A stretch of DNA of 64,000 nucleotides, taken from Herminiimonas contaminans. GTDB lineage: Bacteria > Pseudomonadota > Gammaproteobacteria > Burkholderiales > Burkholderiaceae_D. The notes below the pieces were generated by a model. It searched no databases and had not been told where the DNA came from. It saw only the letters and a list, made by a program, of their open reading frames with translations. The position numbers were made by a program, and so were the translations under genes. The stretch lies in NCBI RefSeq assembly GCF_015645465.1, contig NZ_JADOEL010000016.1, forward strand, positions 23,616-87,615, in the 5' to 3' direction. Of this stretch, positions 30,181 through 39,664 are shown in pieces (position 1 is the first letter of the stretch; each line of letters starts with the position of its first letter).

Positions 30181-32019
30181 ATGTCAAACTCAAAACGCGC
30201 TATTCGTAACATTGCCATCATCGCTCACGTTGATCACGGCAAAACCACGCTTGTTGACCAATTATTGCGTCAGTCAGGCACTTTCCGTGACAACCAGCAG
30301 GTTGATGCACGCGTGATGGACTCGAACGACATCGAAAAAGAACGTGGTATCACGATTCTGTCGAAGAACTGCGCGGTTGAGTACAAAGGCACACACATCA
30401 ACATCGTTGATACCCCAGGCCACGCCGACTTCGGTGGTGAAGTGGAACGTGTACTGTCGATGGTAGACAGCGTATTGCTGCTGGTGGATGCGCAAGAAGG
30501 CCCGATGCCACAAACGCGTTTCGTTACGCGTAAAGCACTGGCACTCGGCCTGAAACCTATCGTTGTGTTGAACAAAATTGACCGTCCGGGCGCACGCGCT
30601 GAATGGGCGATCAACGCAACCTTCGAATTGTTTGACAAACTGGGCGCAACCGAAGAACAACTCGATTTCCCTATCGTTTATGCATCCGGCCTGAACGGCT
30701 ATGCTGGCCTGACCCCGGACGTACGCGGTGGCGACATGGAACCATTGTTCGACGCGATCCTGGAACACGTTCCAGCGCGTGAAGATGATCCTGATGCACC
30801 TCTGCAACTGCAAATCACCTCGCTCGAATACTCGTCCTACGTCGGTAAAATCGGCGTTGGCCGTATCCTGGCTGGCCGTATCAAAGGCGGTCAAGACGTA
30901 GTCTGGATGAATGGTCCTGAAGACAAACCAACCAAAGCACGTATCAACCAGGTTCTGACTTTCAAAGGTCTGGATCGCGTACTGGTAGACGAAGCACTGG
31001 CAGGCGACATCGTCCTGATCAACGGTATCGAAGAAATCGGCATCGGTTCCACCATCTCGTCGCAAGACAACCCGGTTGGCTTGCCTATGTTGAAGGTCGA
31101 CGAACCAACCCTGACCATGAACTTCATGGTTAACAGCTCGCCATTGGCTGGTCGCGAAGGTAAATTCGTGACCACACGTCAAATCCGCGATCGCCTGGAA
31201 AAAGAATTGAAAGCCAACATGGCGCTGCGCGTCGTGCAATCGGAAAACGATGATTCGACCTACGAAGTGTCGGGTCGCGGCGAATTGCATCTGACCATCC
31301 TGATCGAAAACATGCGTCGCGAAGGCTTCGAGCTGGCAGTATCGCGTCCACGCGTAGTGTTCAAAATGGTAGACGGCGTACGTCACGAGCCATATGAAAA
31401 TCTGACCGTTGACGTCGAAGAAACCCATCAAGGTGGTGTGATGGAAGAACTCGGTCGTCGTCGTGGTGACCTGCAAAACATGGAACCGGACGGCAAAGGT
31501 CGTGTACGTCTGGAATACCATATTCCTGCACGCGGCCTGATCGGCTTCCAGGGCGAATTCATGACATTGACACGCGGTACCGGCTTGATGAGCCACGTGT
31601 TTGATGACTACGCACCAGTTGACGCTTCCAAAGGCGACCTGGGTGGCCGTCGCAACGGTGTGCTGATCTCGCAGGATGACGGCGCAGCAGTTGCATACGC
31701 AATCTGGAAACTGCAAGATCGCGGCCGTATGTTTGTGAACCACAACGATCCGGTCTACGAAGGCATGATCATCGGTATCCACTCGCGTGATAACGATCTG
31801 GTCGTCAATCCGATCAAAGGTAAGCAACTGACCAACGTTCGTTCGTCCGGTACAGATGAAGCGGTACGCCTGGTACCACCTATCGAAATGTCGCTCGAAT
31901 ACGCTGTTGAATTCATCGACGACGACGAATTGGTTGAAGTCACACCGAAGAGCATTCGTCTGCGCAAACGCTTCCTGAAAGAGCACGAGCGTAAAAAAGC
32001 AGGCCGTGACGCTGCGTAA
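30181..32019 (+). CDS. typA: Ribosome-associated GTPase TypA/BipA
   Basis: This is an EF-G-like translational GTPase of 612 residues that acts in ribosome assembly, notably under stress and cold. The G motifs are complete (AHVDHGKTT, the switch with [24 protein letters not shown]). Domains III and V and the specific C-terminal domain follow, ending in a lysine/arginine-rich tail. A TATAAT element lies about 50 bases upstream of the ATG, so it has its own transcript. It is followed by a strong terminator. Confidence 0.96.
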   Translation: MSNSKRAIRNIAIIAHVDHGKTTLVDQLLRQSGTFRDNQQVDARVMDSNDIEKERGITILSKNCAVEYKGTHINIVDTPGHADFGGEVERVLSMVDSVLLLVDAQEGPMPQTRFVTRKALALGLKPIVVLNKIDRPGARAEWAINATFELFDKLGATEEQLDFPIVYASGLNGYAGLTPDVRGGDMEPLFDAILEHVPAREDDPDAPLQLQITSLEYSSYVGKIGVGRILAGRIKGGQDVVWMNGPEDKPTKARINQVLTFKGLDRVLVDEALAGDIVLINGIEEIGIGSTISSQDNPVGLPMLKVDEPTLTMNFMVNSSPLAGREGKFVTTRQIRDRLEKELKANMALRVVQSENDDSTYEVSGRGELHLTILIENMRREGFELAVSRPRVVFKMVDGVRHEPYENLTVDVEETHQGGVMEELGRRRGDLQNMEPDGKGRVRLEYHIPARGLIGFQGEFMTLTRGTGLMSHVFDDYAPVDASKGDLGGRRNGVLISQDDGAAVAYAIWKLQDRGRMFVNHNDPVYEGMIIGIHSRDNDLVVNPIKGKQLTNVRSSGTDEAVRLVPPIEMSLEYAVEFIDDDELVEVTPKSIRLRKRFLKEHERKKAGRDAA

Positions 32020-32057
32020 TAACTGAGTACGCGTTTCGTCACCGAAGCGCTGCCCAG

Positions 32058-32095
32058 AAAAGCCCGCTGATTCCCTGGATCAGCGGGCTTTTTTT
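32058..32095 (+). terminator. Intrinsic terminator of typA
   Basis: AAAAGCCCGCTGA pairs perfectly with TCAGCGGGCTTTT around a nine-base loop, with further T following. Confidence 0.93.
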
Positions 32096-32188
32096 CGCCT
32101 GTCATTCGCAAGGCGGATGAGGGGGTTGTTGTATGGATTCCATAAATTACGAGGATGCTTGCAACAACTTCGATCGTTCAAATATAAT

Positions 32189-32203
32189 TGAGAATAATTC
32201 CCA
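32189..32203 (+). promoter_or_regulatory. Fur box upstream of the FecI sigma gene
   Basis: TGAGAATAATTCCCA is a 7-1-7 inverted repeat with one mismatch, matching the known Fur recognition pattern. It lies 35 bases before the fecI ATG and argues for iron repression of the whole locus. It also shows that longer reading frames starting upstream are not the true start. Confidence 0.7.
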
Positions 32204-32237
32204 TTTATATTTGGAGTGCTTCGCAGCAGCTCACCGC

Positions 32238-32744
32238 ATGTCAACAGCCGATAACCCTGTGCCGACTATTGAAGTCCTCTACAGCGATCATCACGGATGG
32301 CTGCAGGGTTGGTTGCGTCGCAAGCTGGGTGACTCCTTTGCTGCGGCTGATTTGGCGCAGGATACTTTCGTCAGTGTGATTACGACCGGCACCGCTGCTG
32401 ACATCCGTGAACCACGTCCTTTCCTGACTACTATCGCGCGTCGCCTGATGGCACATCGCCATCGTCGCCAGTTGCTGGAAGAAAGCTATCTGCAGGCGCT
32501 GGCTGCAATGCCGGAAGAGTTGCAGCCTTCACCAGAAACACAGTTGCTGGCGCTGGAGGCAGTCAAGCAGATAGACGACGCGCTTGATGGTCTGGCAGCC
32601 AAGGTCAGGGAAGCCTTCCTGCTGGCGCATCTGGAAGAGCTGAGCTACGCGCAGATCGCGGAACGTCTGAAAGTTTCTGCCAGCTCGGTTAAACAATATC
32701 TGTCGCTGGCCAATCGCCAGTGCCTGTTTGCGATTGCGGCCTGA
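32238..32744 (+). CDS. fecI: FecI-type ECF sigma factor
   Basis: The 168-residue protein has the sigma-2 region (VLYSDHHGWLQGWLRRKLG..FAAADLAQDTFVSV, then PRPFLTTIARRLMAHRHRR) and a sigma-4 helix-turn-helix (LEELSYAQIAERLKVSASSVKQYL). This is the iron-starvation sigma subgroup, which turns on the adjacent receptor gene when the receptor senses its ferric siderophore. I chose the ATG at 32238 because it gives the normal family length and lies after the Fur box. The ribosome binding site is weak. Confidence 0.9.
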   Translation: MSTADNPVPTIEVLYSDHHGWLQGWLRRKLGDSFAAADLAQDTFVSVITTGTAADIREPRPFLTTIARRLMAHRHRRQLLEESYLQALAAMPEELQPSPETQLLALEAVKQIDDALDGLAAKVREAFLLAHLEELSYAQIAERLKVSASSVKQYLSLANRQCLFAIAA

Positions 32745-32748
32745 CCCC

Positions 32749-33765
32749 ATGACGTCCGTCAACATTGCCGTCAATACGTGCAAGACGCCGCCACTGGCCC
32801 ATGGCCGGGCGATCAGCGAGGATACGGCGAATGCCGCCGCTGATTGGATCACCTTGCTGATGTCGGGTGAGGCAACGGAAGATGATAGGCGTCGCTGGCT
32901 GCAATGGCGCAAGGACCAACCGGATCATGAATTGGCGTGGCAACACATAGAAGCAGTCACCGGTCGTTTCAAATCATTGCCGACGCAGGCCGCCTATCAA
33001 AGCTTATCTCCGCTCGCGCAATCAGCACTTGCAGCACCGAAGCGCCGTAAAGCCATCCGTACCTTGTTGTGGTTTGGTGCAGTTGGCATGACGGGCACAC
33101 TCGCTACCCGCACGCAAACCTGGCAACAAACAGTCGCCGACTACCGCACCGCAACCGGCGAGCAGCGCAGCCTGACGCTGGATGACGGCACGCGCATCAC
33201 GCTCAATACCGCCAGCGCCATCAACGTGCGCTTCGATCACAAGCAACGTCTGGTGCGATTGATCAGTGGCGAGATGATGATCACCACCGGCCACGCCGGA
33301 GGAGAGGCCCGTCCTTTCATCATAGAAACGGCAGAAGGCAAGGTCCGTGCACTGGGTACTGAATTCACCGTGCGTCAGCGTGATGGCAGTACGACAGTGA
33401 CCGTACTCGAGAGCAAGGTCGAAGTTACACCTGTGTACGCAAGCAGGTATCTGCTCAATGCCGGAAAGGGTATCACCTTCACGCGTGACGGCTTGGGTGA
33501 GCTAGTCAGCATAGACGCGCAGTCGGCCGCATGGATGCGACAACAGATCATTGCAGATAACGTGCGCCTGGCTGACTTCGTGGCGGACCTGAGTCGTTAT
33601 CGCGCCGGTGTCATGCGTTGTGACCCCGCAGTTGCCGATTTGCGTTTCTCCGGTGTGTTCCCGCTAGGTGATACCGACCGTATCCTCGCTATGCTCCCGA
33701 ATACCCTGCCGATCCAGGTGCGTACCCGTACGCGCTATTGGGTGACGTTGGAGGCGGCGACATAA
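32749..33765 (+). CDS. fecR: FecR-type anti-sigma regulator
   Basis: This inner-membrane protein of 338 residues holds and activates the FecI sigma factor and receives the signal from the receptor. An N-terminal cytoplasmic DUF4880-type domain (AAADWITLLMSGEATEDDRRRWLQW) is followed by a single weak membrane helix (about 105-122), a periplasmic FecR domain (GEQRSLTLDDGTRITLNTASA, AEGKVRALGTEFTVRQ) and a C-terminal region (LADFVADLSRYRAGV) like those that contact receptors. It starts four bases after fecI stops. Confidence 0.93.
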   Translation: MTSVNIAVNTCKTPPLAHGRAISEDTANAAADWITLLMSGEATEDDRRRWLQWRKDQPDHELAWQHIEAVTGRFKSLPTQAAYQSLSPLAQSALAAPKRRKAIRTLLWFGAVGMTGTLATRTQTWQQTVADYRTATGEQRSLTLDDGTRITLNTASAINVRFDHKQRLVRLISGEMMITTGHAGGEARPFIIETAEGKVRALGTEFTVRQRDGSTTVTVLESKVEVTPVYASRYLLNAGKGITFTRDGLGELVSIDAQSAAWMRQQIIADNVRLADFVADLSRYRAGVMRCDPAVADLRFSGVFPLGDTDRILAMLPNTLPIQVRTRTRYWVTLEAAT

Positions 33766-33892
33766 GTGCTGCTATAAACGACGTTTTAAATATTTTTAAT
33801 TATTTTCATCTTGGTTCTGCCCGATTTTGATTTTCAAGGCACCTACAAGTATGGGCTTCATTTTTAGCAATCCAACTTGAGGGGAAAACGGC

Positions 33893-36394
33893 ATGCCTGC
33901 CTATGAGTATCAAAAGGGACACATCGCGCCATCCAGCCGTGCGACTCATCCTGCCTATCCATTATTTGCGATACGACCAGTAGCGCATGCCGTCGCGCTG
34001 GCGCTGTGCAGCTTTGCCTTATATGCGGTTGCGCCGCAGCAGGCACTGGCGCAGACAGGCAACGCACAGACTGCGTCGGAACGCCAGACCTACAATATCC
34101 CCGCTGGTCCGCTGGCTACTGCCTTGCGCAGCCTTGCCAGTACTGCGAATGTAGCGCTGAGCTTCACTGCAGAGCAGACTAATGGCAAGACCAGCAATGC
34201 CGTGCGCGGACAATTTACGCCGCAGGGCGCATTTACTGTCTTGTTGTCGAATACCGGTTTGCAAGCGGTGCAGCTGGATAGTGGTGGTTATGTGTTGCGT
34301 ACCGTCACCGTGCCAAGTGCCGATGCCGTGTTGCCTGCAGTGACGGTGCGTGACGCTGGCGCTACAGAGAGTGCTACCGGTCCGGTACGTGGTTATGTGG
34401 CCAGCCGCAGTGCAACCGGCACCAAGACCGACACAGCTATTATCGAAACACCCCAATCCATTTCGATCGTGACTTCAGATTTTATTGAAGCGACCGGAGC
34501 CATACGTCTCAAGGATGCGCTGGCTTATACGCCGGGTATCAATGTCTCGCCCTGGGGTTCTGACTCGCGTTTTGACTGGACCATTATTCGCGGTTTTGAT
34601 GCGCAAACACCAGGCTATTACCTGGATGGTATGCAACTACGAAATAACAATGGCTGGGCGATCTGGCAAACCGAGAATTATGGGACTGAACGGATAGAGG
34701 TTTTACGTGGCCCGTCATCCGTGTTGTATGGTCAGACGGGACCAGGTGGCATGATCAATGTCGTTAGCAAGCGTCCGACTGCAGAACCGATACGTGAATT
34801 GCAAGTGCAGTTAGGTGATAACTCGCGGCGGCAGGTAGCAGGTGATTTTTCTGGTGCTTTGGATGAGCAGGGTAAGGTGCTGTATCGTGTTACTGGCCTG
34901 GTGCGTGACGCCAAGCTGGAGGGTAGTGGTCTGCCAAATGACCGGGCCTATATTGCGCCGTCGCTGACCTGGCGTCCGAACAGCGATACCTCACTCACGG
35001 TGCTGTCACACTATTTGCGTATCCGCGATGGCAGCTCCTATGGCAGCTTCCCGCAGGTAGGAACCCTGTTACCGAATCCTAATGGTCAGTTCAATCCCAA
35101 GACTTATGTGGGGGAGCCGGGCTTCGATCATTTCAAGCAGGATCAGTGGATGCTTGGCTACCTGCTGGAACATAAGCTGAATGACACCTGGACGCTGCGC
35201 CAGAATGCGCGCTATGGGGTGATCGATGTTGATTATCGACAGGTGTATAACGAGAGCGATTTTGCGCTTGTAAATCCGGGTGTGCCCAGCGATCCAGCGA
35301 ACTTCCGTTTGCTCAAACGATTCCCTTTCGGCAGCAAGGAAAATGCAAAGCTGTTCGCTATCGATAATCAGGCGCAGGCCAAGGTCAAGCTGGGAGACTG
35401 GCAGCATACTTTCTTGTTCGGTATCGACTACCAGAGTTCGCGTAACTACCAGCGTACCTATAACAGCGGTACGGTATCGCCTATAGATGGATACGCTCCG
35501 GTATATACGAATGATGTCGTACCAGGAGATCCGTGGTTTGACGCACAAACCAAGTTGACGCAGACGGGTTTCTATCTGCAGGATCAGATTAAATGGGGGA
35601 ACTGGGCTGCCACTCTCGGTGGTCGCTATGATAGTGCTGCCGCCAAGGTTGGCAGTTATATAGATGGATCAAATACCTCAGTTTCCGAACATAAATTTAC
35701 CAGTCGTGCGGGTCTGGTCTATTTGCACCCAAGCGGCTTTGCACCTTACTTCAGTTATTCCGAATCATTCTCTCCTACTGCGACTATCGATCCGGTGACC
35801 AACTCGCCGTTGAAACCGGAGACTGGTCGTCAGTACGAAGTAGGTGCGCGTTATCAGCCGGTCGGTAGCAAGAATAGATACAGCGCTGCCGTCTTTGAGT
35901 TGCGTCGTCAGAATTACATCACTTACACGCCTGATTACTTGCCTAAACAAACCGGTGAAATACTGGTTCGTGGCCTGGAACTAGAGGCCGCCTTTCAGCC
36001 GATACAGCACATGAACATCGTGACTGCCTATACCTACACACCGAAAGCGGTGGTAACTGCGAGCAGCACGCCGAGCGAAATCGGCAAGCAAATGCAGGCG
36101 GTATCCAGGGACCAGCTCTCAGTGTGGTCTGATTACCGCTTTACTTCAGGGATCAAGGTGGGCTTAGGTGCGCGCTACACAGGTTCCAACTATGGCTATC
36201 AGGAATCAGCAGCGGCCAAGTTACCGGCGTACACCATACTTGATGGTCTGGTGGCATATGACTTCCAGCGTTGGAGCCTGGCCTTGAATATGCGTAACCT
36301 GAGCAATAAGACTTTCATCAGCAATTGCAGTGCTGGTAGTTGCCGTTATGGAGAATTACGCAAAATCATAGCGACTGCGACCTATCGTTGGTAA
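33893..36394 (+). CDS. TonB-dependent siderophore receptor with signalling domain
   Basis: The 833-residue outer-membrane transducer has, in order, a signal peptide (ending near ALAQ at about residue 54), an STN signalling domain (YNIPAGPLATALRSLASTANVALSFTAEQ) that talks to FecR, a TonB-box-like LPAVTV, a plug (PQSISIVTSDFIEATGAIRLKDAL) and a 22-strand barrel ending in an aromatic residue (ATYRW). This matches FpvA/FoxA-like ferric siderophore receptors. The siderophore cannot be identified from sequence. GAGGGG precedes the ATG. A FecI promoter probably lies in the 127-bp spacer. Confidence 0.94.
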   Translation: MPAYEYQKGHIAPSSRATHPAYPLFAIRPVAHAVALALCSFALYAVAPQQALAQTGNAQTASERQTYNIPAGPLATALRSLASTANVALSFTAEQTNGKTSNAVRGQFTPQGAFTVLLSNTGLQAVQLDSGGYVLRTVTVPSADAVLPAVTVRDAGATESATGPVRGYVASRSATGTKTDTAIIETPQSISIVTSDFIEATGAIRLKDALAYTPGINVSPWGSDSRFDWTIIRGFDAQTPGYYLDGMQLRNNNGWAIWQTENYGTERIEVLRGPSSVLYGQTGPGGMINVVSKRPTAEPIRELQVQLGDNSRRQVAGDFSGALDEQGKVLYRVTGLVRDAKLEGSGLPNDRAYIAPSLTWRPNSDTSLTVLSHYLRIRDGSSYGSFPQVGTLLPNPNGQFNPKTYVGEPGFDHFKQDQWMLGYLLEHKLNDTWTLRQNARYGVIDVDYRQVYNESDFALVNPGVPSDPANFRLLKRFPFGSKENAKLFAIDNQAQAKVKLGDWQHTFLFGIDYQSSRNYQRTYNSGTVSPIDGYAPVYTNDVVPGDPWFDAQTKLTQTGFYLQDQIKWGNWAATLGGRYDSAAAKVGSYIDGSNTSVSEHKFTSRAGLVYLHPSGFAPYFSYSESFSPTATIDPVTNSPLKPETGRQYEVGARYQPVGSKNRYSAAVFELRRQNYITYTPDYLPKQTGEILVRGLELEAAFQPIQHMNIVTAYTYTPKAVVTASSTPSEIGKQMQAVSRDQLSVWSDYRFTSGIKVGLGARYTGSNYGYQESAAAKLPAYTILDGLVAYDFQRWSLALNMRNLSNKTFISNCSAGSCRYGELRKIIATATYRW

Positions 36395-36399
36395 GCAAG

Positions 36400-36434
36400 A
36401 CCCTGCTGCGCCCTGATGCGGCGCGCAGCAGGGT
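36400..36434. terminator. Strong hairpin between convergent genes
   Basis: ACCCTGCTGCGC pairs perfectly with GCGCAGCAGGGT around 11 bases, just after the receptor stop and before the aminotransferase end. It lacks a clear U-tract. Confidence 0.55.
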
Positions 36435-36437
36435 ACT

Positions 36438-37757
36438 TCATTTCATCGCCTTAAGGATGTCCGCTATGCTGCCAAACATGACATCTATTTGTGCCTTGTT
36501 GATGATCAGCGGTGGCGACAGCGCCACGATGTCACCGGTAACGCGTGTCAGCAAATCCTTATCCCAAAACGCTTTAGTGAATAATTCATAAGCACGCGCA
36601 CCCGGTTTGCCAGGGATGCTTTCCAGTTCTATGCCAGCGACCAGGCCCAGGTTGCGTATGTCTTTCACGTGGGGCAAACCTCGCAGGCTGTGCGCCGCTT
36701 CTTCAAAGTAGGGAGTCAGTTCGGCAGCGCGCTGGAATAATTGCTCTTCCTTGTATACTTTCAAGGTCGCGATCGCAGCGGCTGCTGCCAGCGGATGGCC
36801 GGAGTAGGTGTAGCCGTGGAAGAGTTCTATGCTGTCGGCAGGTGCCATTTGCATGAAGCAGTCATGTATCTCCTGCTTCACGATGACGGCGCCCATAGGC
36901 ACTGCTGCGTTCGTCAGTGCTTTCGCACAGACGATCATGTCGGGCTGGACGCTGAAGTAGTCGGCCCCGAAGGCTGTACCCAGCCTGCCAAAGCCGGTAA
37001 TGACTTCGTCGAAGATCAGCAGGATGCCGTGCTTGTCGCAGATGGCACGGATTTTTTCCAGATAGCCTTGCGGTGGCAGGATTACGCCGGTCGAACCTTG
37101 TAGCGGCTCGACGATGACGGCGGCGACGGTGGATGGATCATGCAGCGCTAAGAGGCGTTGTTCCAGCTCATCCGCCATTTCCGCACCGTGCAGCGGCAGG
37201 CCGCGCGAGTAAGCATTTTTTTCGATGTTGAGCGGATGACGCAGGTGATCCGCTGCCAGGCCGGGGCCGAATTGTTTGCGATTGCCAGCGATACCGCCGA
37301 CTGCGATGCCGCCGAAACCGACACCGTGATAGCCACGTTCACGGCCTATCAGGCGGGTGCGACCGGCATCGCCTCGGATGCGGTGGTAGGCCAGCGCTAT
37401 CTTTAGTGCAGTATCCACACCTTCCGAACCGTCGTTACAGAAGAAGACGCGGTTCAGACCTGCGGGCGCTATCTCGGCCAGCGCACTGGCTGCTTCAAAT
37501 GCAAGCGGATGTCCAATCTGGAATAGCGGTGCATAGTCCATTTGCGCGGCCTGCTGCTGGATGGCGGCCGTGATTTTGGGATGGCCGTGTCCGGCATTGA
37601 CGCACCATAAACCTGAGGTGCCATCCAGTATCTGCCGTCCGTCATCGCTGGTGTAGTACATGCCGGACGCAGCGACCAGCATGCGTGGCCGGGCCTTGAA
37701 CTGGCGATTGGCGGTGAAAGGCATCCACAAATGAGAGGTATCCAGCGACTGCGTCAT
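36438..37757 (-). CDS. Class III aminotransferase (omega-amino acid:pyruvate type)
   Basis: This PLP enzyme of 439 residues belongs to the class III transaminases that act on amino groups away from the alpha carbon, such as beta-alanine or gamma-aminobutyrate. Visible motifs are LWMPFTANRQFKARPRMLV at the start, the cofactor aspartate in LLIFDEVITGFGRLG and the PLP lysine in MIVCAKALTNAAVPMG, then the GYTYSGHPLAAAAA segment. The N-terminus is close to that of omega-amino acid:pyruvate transaminases. The substrate is not certain. It is a stand-alone gene, convergent with the siderophore receptor. Confidence 0.88.
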   Translation of the reverse strand: MTQSLDTSHLWMPFTANRQFKARPRMLVAASGMYYTSDDGRQILDGTSGLWCVNAGHGHPKITAAIQQQAAQMDYAPLFQIGHPLAFEAASALAEIAPAGLNRVFFCNDGSEGVDTALKIALAYHRIRGDAGRTRLIGRERGYHGVGFGGIAVGGIAGNRKQFGPGLAADHLRHPLNIEKNAYSRGLPLHGAEMADELEQRLLALHDPSTVAAVIVEPLQGSTGVILPPQGYLEKIRAICDKHGILLIFDEVITGFGRLGTAFGADYFSVQPDMIVCAKALTNAAVPMGAVIVKQEIHDCFMQMAPADSIELFHGYTYSGHPLAAAAAIATLKVYKEEQLFQRAAELTPYFEEAAHSLRGLPHVKDIRNLGLVAGIELESIPGKPGARAYELFTKAFWDKDLLTRVTGDIVALSPPLIINKAQIDVMFGSIADILKAMK

Positions 37758-37836
37758 ATGCCGTGCTTTCAGTAAGGAGTTACAGCAATATTAGTACGTT
37801 TGCTGCGAGCACGGAAGATGGTCGGGCAGAGGACAT

Positions 37837-38295
37837 TTATTTGCGGGCGATGCGTTTTAGCAGGCGCATGAAGCTGCCGACTACAGGGAGTTTTTCGTAC
37901 AGTTCTTCTGCCGCATCCCAGTAATCACGGTGGTAGCTGACGCGGCCGTCGGGTGCGAAGCGGAAGTGGGTCGCGCCGCGTATGCGTTGTTCTTCGCGCG
38001 CATAGCGTCGCATGTGGAACAGGAACTCCCAGGTCATGAACGCACTATCACCTTGCAATACCGTCGAGGTGATGACGAAGCGCGGGTTTTCGACCTGCGT
38101 GAACATGTGCACAAAGAGCGGCATGATGTCGGCCAGGCCGCGTACTTCGTTGAATGGGTCCTTGAAGTAGGCATCTGGTGCGTAGACCCGCTCGAGCTGT
38201 TCTTGCGCGGAAGCGACCGTCAGCGTTTCAAAGAAATGCACGACACGCTGCATATCAGCTGCGTAACTCAGTTCGCTGGTGGTGCCGTCATTCAT
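37837..38295 (-). CDS. NTF2-like (SnoaL) protein
   Basis: The 152-residue protein looks like a cone-shaped NTF2-like/SnoaL-type domain: an N-terminal helix (VVHFFETLTVASAQEQLERVYAPDAYFKDPF), central strands and an HYRDYW-like segment. Some relatives are isomerases, others only bind. It is the last gene of an eight-gene operon, and its start overlaps the stop of the SDR gene (ATGA), so it is translationally coupled. In similar lipid-modification operons a gene of this type is a regular member, but no reaction has been assigned that I can name. Confidence 0.82.
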   Translation of the reverse strand: MNDGTTSELSYAADMQRVVHFFETLTVASAQEQLERVYAPDAYFKDPFNEVRGLADIMPLFVHMFTQVENPRFVITSTVLQGDSAFMTWEFLFHMRRYAREEQRIRGATHFRFAPDGRVSYHRDYWDAAEELYEKLPVVGSFMRLLKRIARK

Positions 38296-39059
38296 AGTCC
38301 GGTTCCTTTATGGATGATCCAGAAGTACAGGCGATAAGGCAGCATGCGCAGTACGCGCAGCACATTACTCAGGCGCTTCGGAAAGTGTATATGGAATTCG
38401 CCGCGCTCCATGCCGCGCACAATTTCACGTGCTGCATCGGGCGCTTTCATCAGCGCTGGCATGGGGAAGTCGTTACCGGCGGTCAACGCCGTTGCAACAA
38501 AGCCGGGATTGATCATGTAGACACCTATGCCGCGCGGCCGCAAATCGAGGTATAGCGATTCGCACAGATTAATCAGCGCGGCCTTGCTCGGGCCGTAGAT
38601 CAATGCCTTCGGCAAGCCGCTGTAACCAGCGACGGACGAGACTATGCCTATGCTGCCGTGCCCTTGTGTCAGCAGGCCGGGCAGCACGACATCCAGGCAA
38701 TTCAGCGGGCCATGCAAATTGAGCTCCAGCATGTTTCTGGCGATGGCGAGGTCGAAGTTGTCGGCGCGCATTTCGTTATAAGAACCAGCGACGATCAGTA
38801 CCATGTCCACGCCTTGCCATTCCATGGCTATCTGCGCATAGGCCGCCTGCACACTGGCAGGATCGGTGAGATCCAATCCGGCGACTACGGAGCGCGGATG
38901 GAAATTCGCAACTGCCTGCAGCAAGTCGACGCGCCGGGCGGAGAGTGCAACGCGCGCACCTCGTTGCAGTAATAGCTTGGCCGTTTCTGCCCCTATGCCG
39001 CTGGATGCGCCTATGATCCATACGCGTTGTCCGGCCCAGTTGCTAATGACGGGATTCAT
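38292..39059 (-). CDS. Short-chain dehydrogenase/reductase
   Basis: The 255-residue protein is a classical SDR with the NAD(P) motif VWIIGASSGIGAETAK, the VLIVAGS (NAG-like) segment, catalytic serine and YxxxK in SVAGYSGLPKALIYGPSKAAL. The C-terminal 40 residues are basic and hydrophobic (RVLRMLPYRLYFWIIHKG), which suggests that it lies at the membrane, where lipid substrates would be. It overlaps the NTF2-like gene by four bases and follows the lipoprotein gene by 43 bp. Confidence 0.9.
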   Translation of the reverse strand: MNPVISNWAGQRVWIIGASSGIGAETAKLLLQRGARVALSARRVDLLQAVANFHPRSVVAGLDLTDPASVQAAYAQIAMEWQGVDMVLIVAGSYNEMRADNFDLAIARNMLELNLHGPLNCLDVVLPGLLTQGHGSIGIVSSVAGYSGLPKALIYGPSKAALINLCESLYLDLRPRGIGVYMINPGFVATALTAGNDFPMPALMKAPDAAREIVRGMERGEFHIHFPKRLSNVLRVLRMLPYRLYFWIIHKGTGL

Positions 39060-39102
39060 TTTGTTCTCCCTGGTGGCGAGTGGTTAGAACGCACTAATAG
39101 TT

Positions 39103-39639
39103 TCATGGACGTTTGGTGAATGAGAGCGTGACCTGTCCCAATGCAAAGCCAAATTTGCTCATCGCTGCGCGATTTAGCATGACGCGATCGTCCATTTGAT
39201 ACATCCAGTCATCAAAATTGACTTCATATACTTTGCCATCCACCGGCAGCGCCAGCACATAGTTCCAGTGCAGAGTATTGCCTGCGGTGACGCCGACTGC
39301 TTCACCGACCACATCCGGTGCAGTACCGATAAAGCGGTTGGCCGCGACTTTACGCAGCGTCCAGACGCGTTTTTGTTTGCTGCCGTCCGAGTAGGTGAAG
39401 TCTTCGTCCAGCGTGCCGATATTGCCTTCCCATTTGCAGCGCATGACGACTGTGAAGCGCTTGATGACTTTGCCTGACCTGTCCTGGAACATGCCCCATG
39501 CATCCAGCGTGCCGTTGAAGTATTGCTGCAAGTCCAGTGTTGGTCGCTCGTTGGCATAGTCGGCGATATTGCTGTGGCTGGCGCAGGATGAGAGCAGCAC
39601 CAGAGATAGTACTGCGCAGAATTTTTTCCAGTGTTTCAT
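39103..39639 (-). CDS. DUF3833 lipoprotein
   Basis: The 178-residue product starts MKHWKKFCAVLSLVLLSSC, a lipoprotein signal with lipobox LSSC, so it should be lipid-anchored, probably in the outer membrane. The rest is a DUF3833 domain, lipocalin-like in look, with LDLQQYFNGTLDAWGMFQDRSG and YVLALPVDGKVYEVNFDDWMY. A lipocalin-like lipoprotein in a lipid-modifying operon could carry a hydrophobic product. I start it at 39639 because the longer frame breaks the signal peptide and GGAGAC lies just upstream. Confidence 0.9.
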   Translation of the reverse strand: MKHWKKFCAVLSLVLLSSCASHSNIADYANERPTLDLQQYFNGTLDAWGMFQDRSGKVIKRFTVVMRCKWEGNIGTLDEDFTYSDGSKQKRVWTLRKVAANRFIGTAPDVVGEAVGVTAGNTLHWNYVLALPVDGKVYEVNFDDWMYQMDDRVMLNRAAMSKFGFALGQVTLSFTKRP

Positions 39640-39664
39640 GTTGGTCTCCTTGATTCGTTCCGCT

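Noticed and set aside
30274..31986. 570-residue open frame opposite to typA
   Set aside because: Same reason: the typA reading is complete and conserved, and the opposite frame is compositionally odd.
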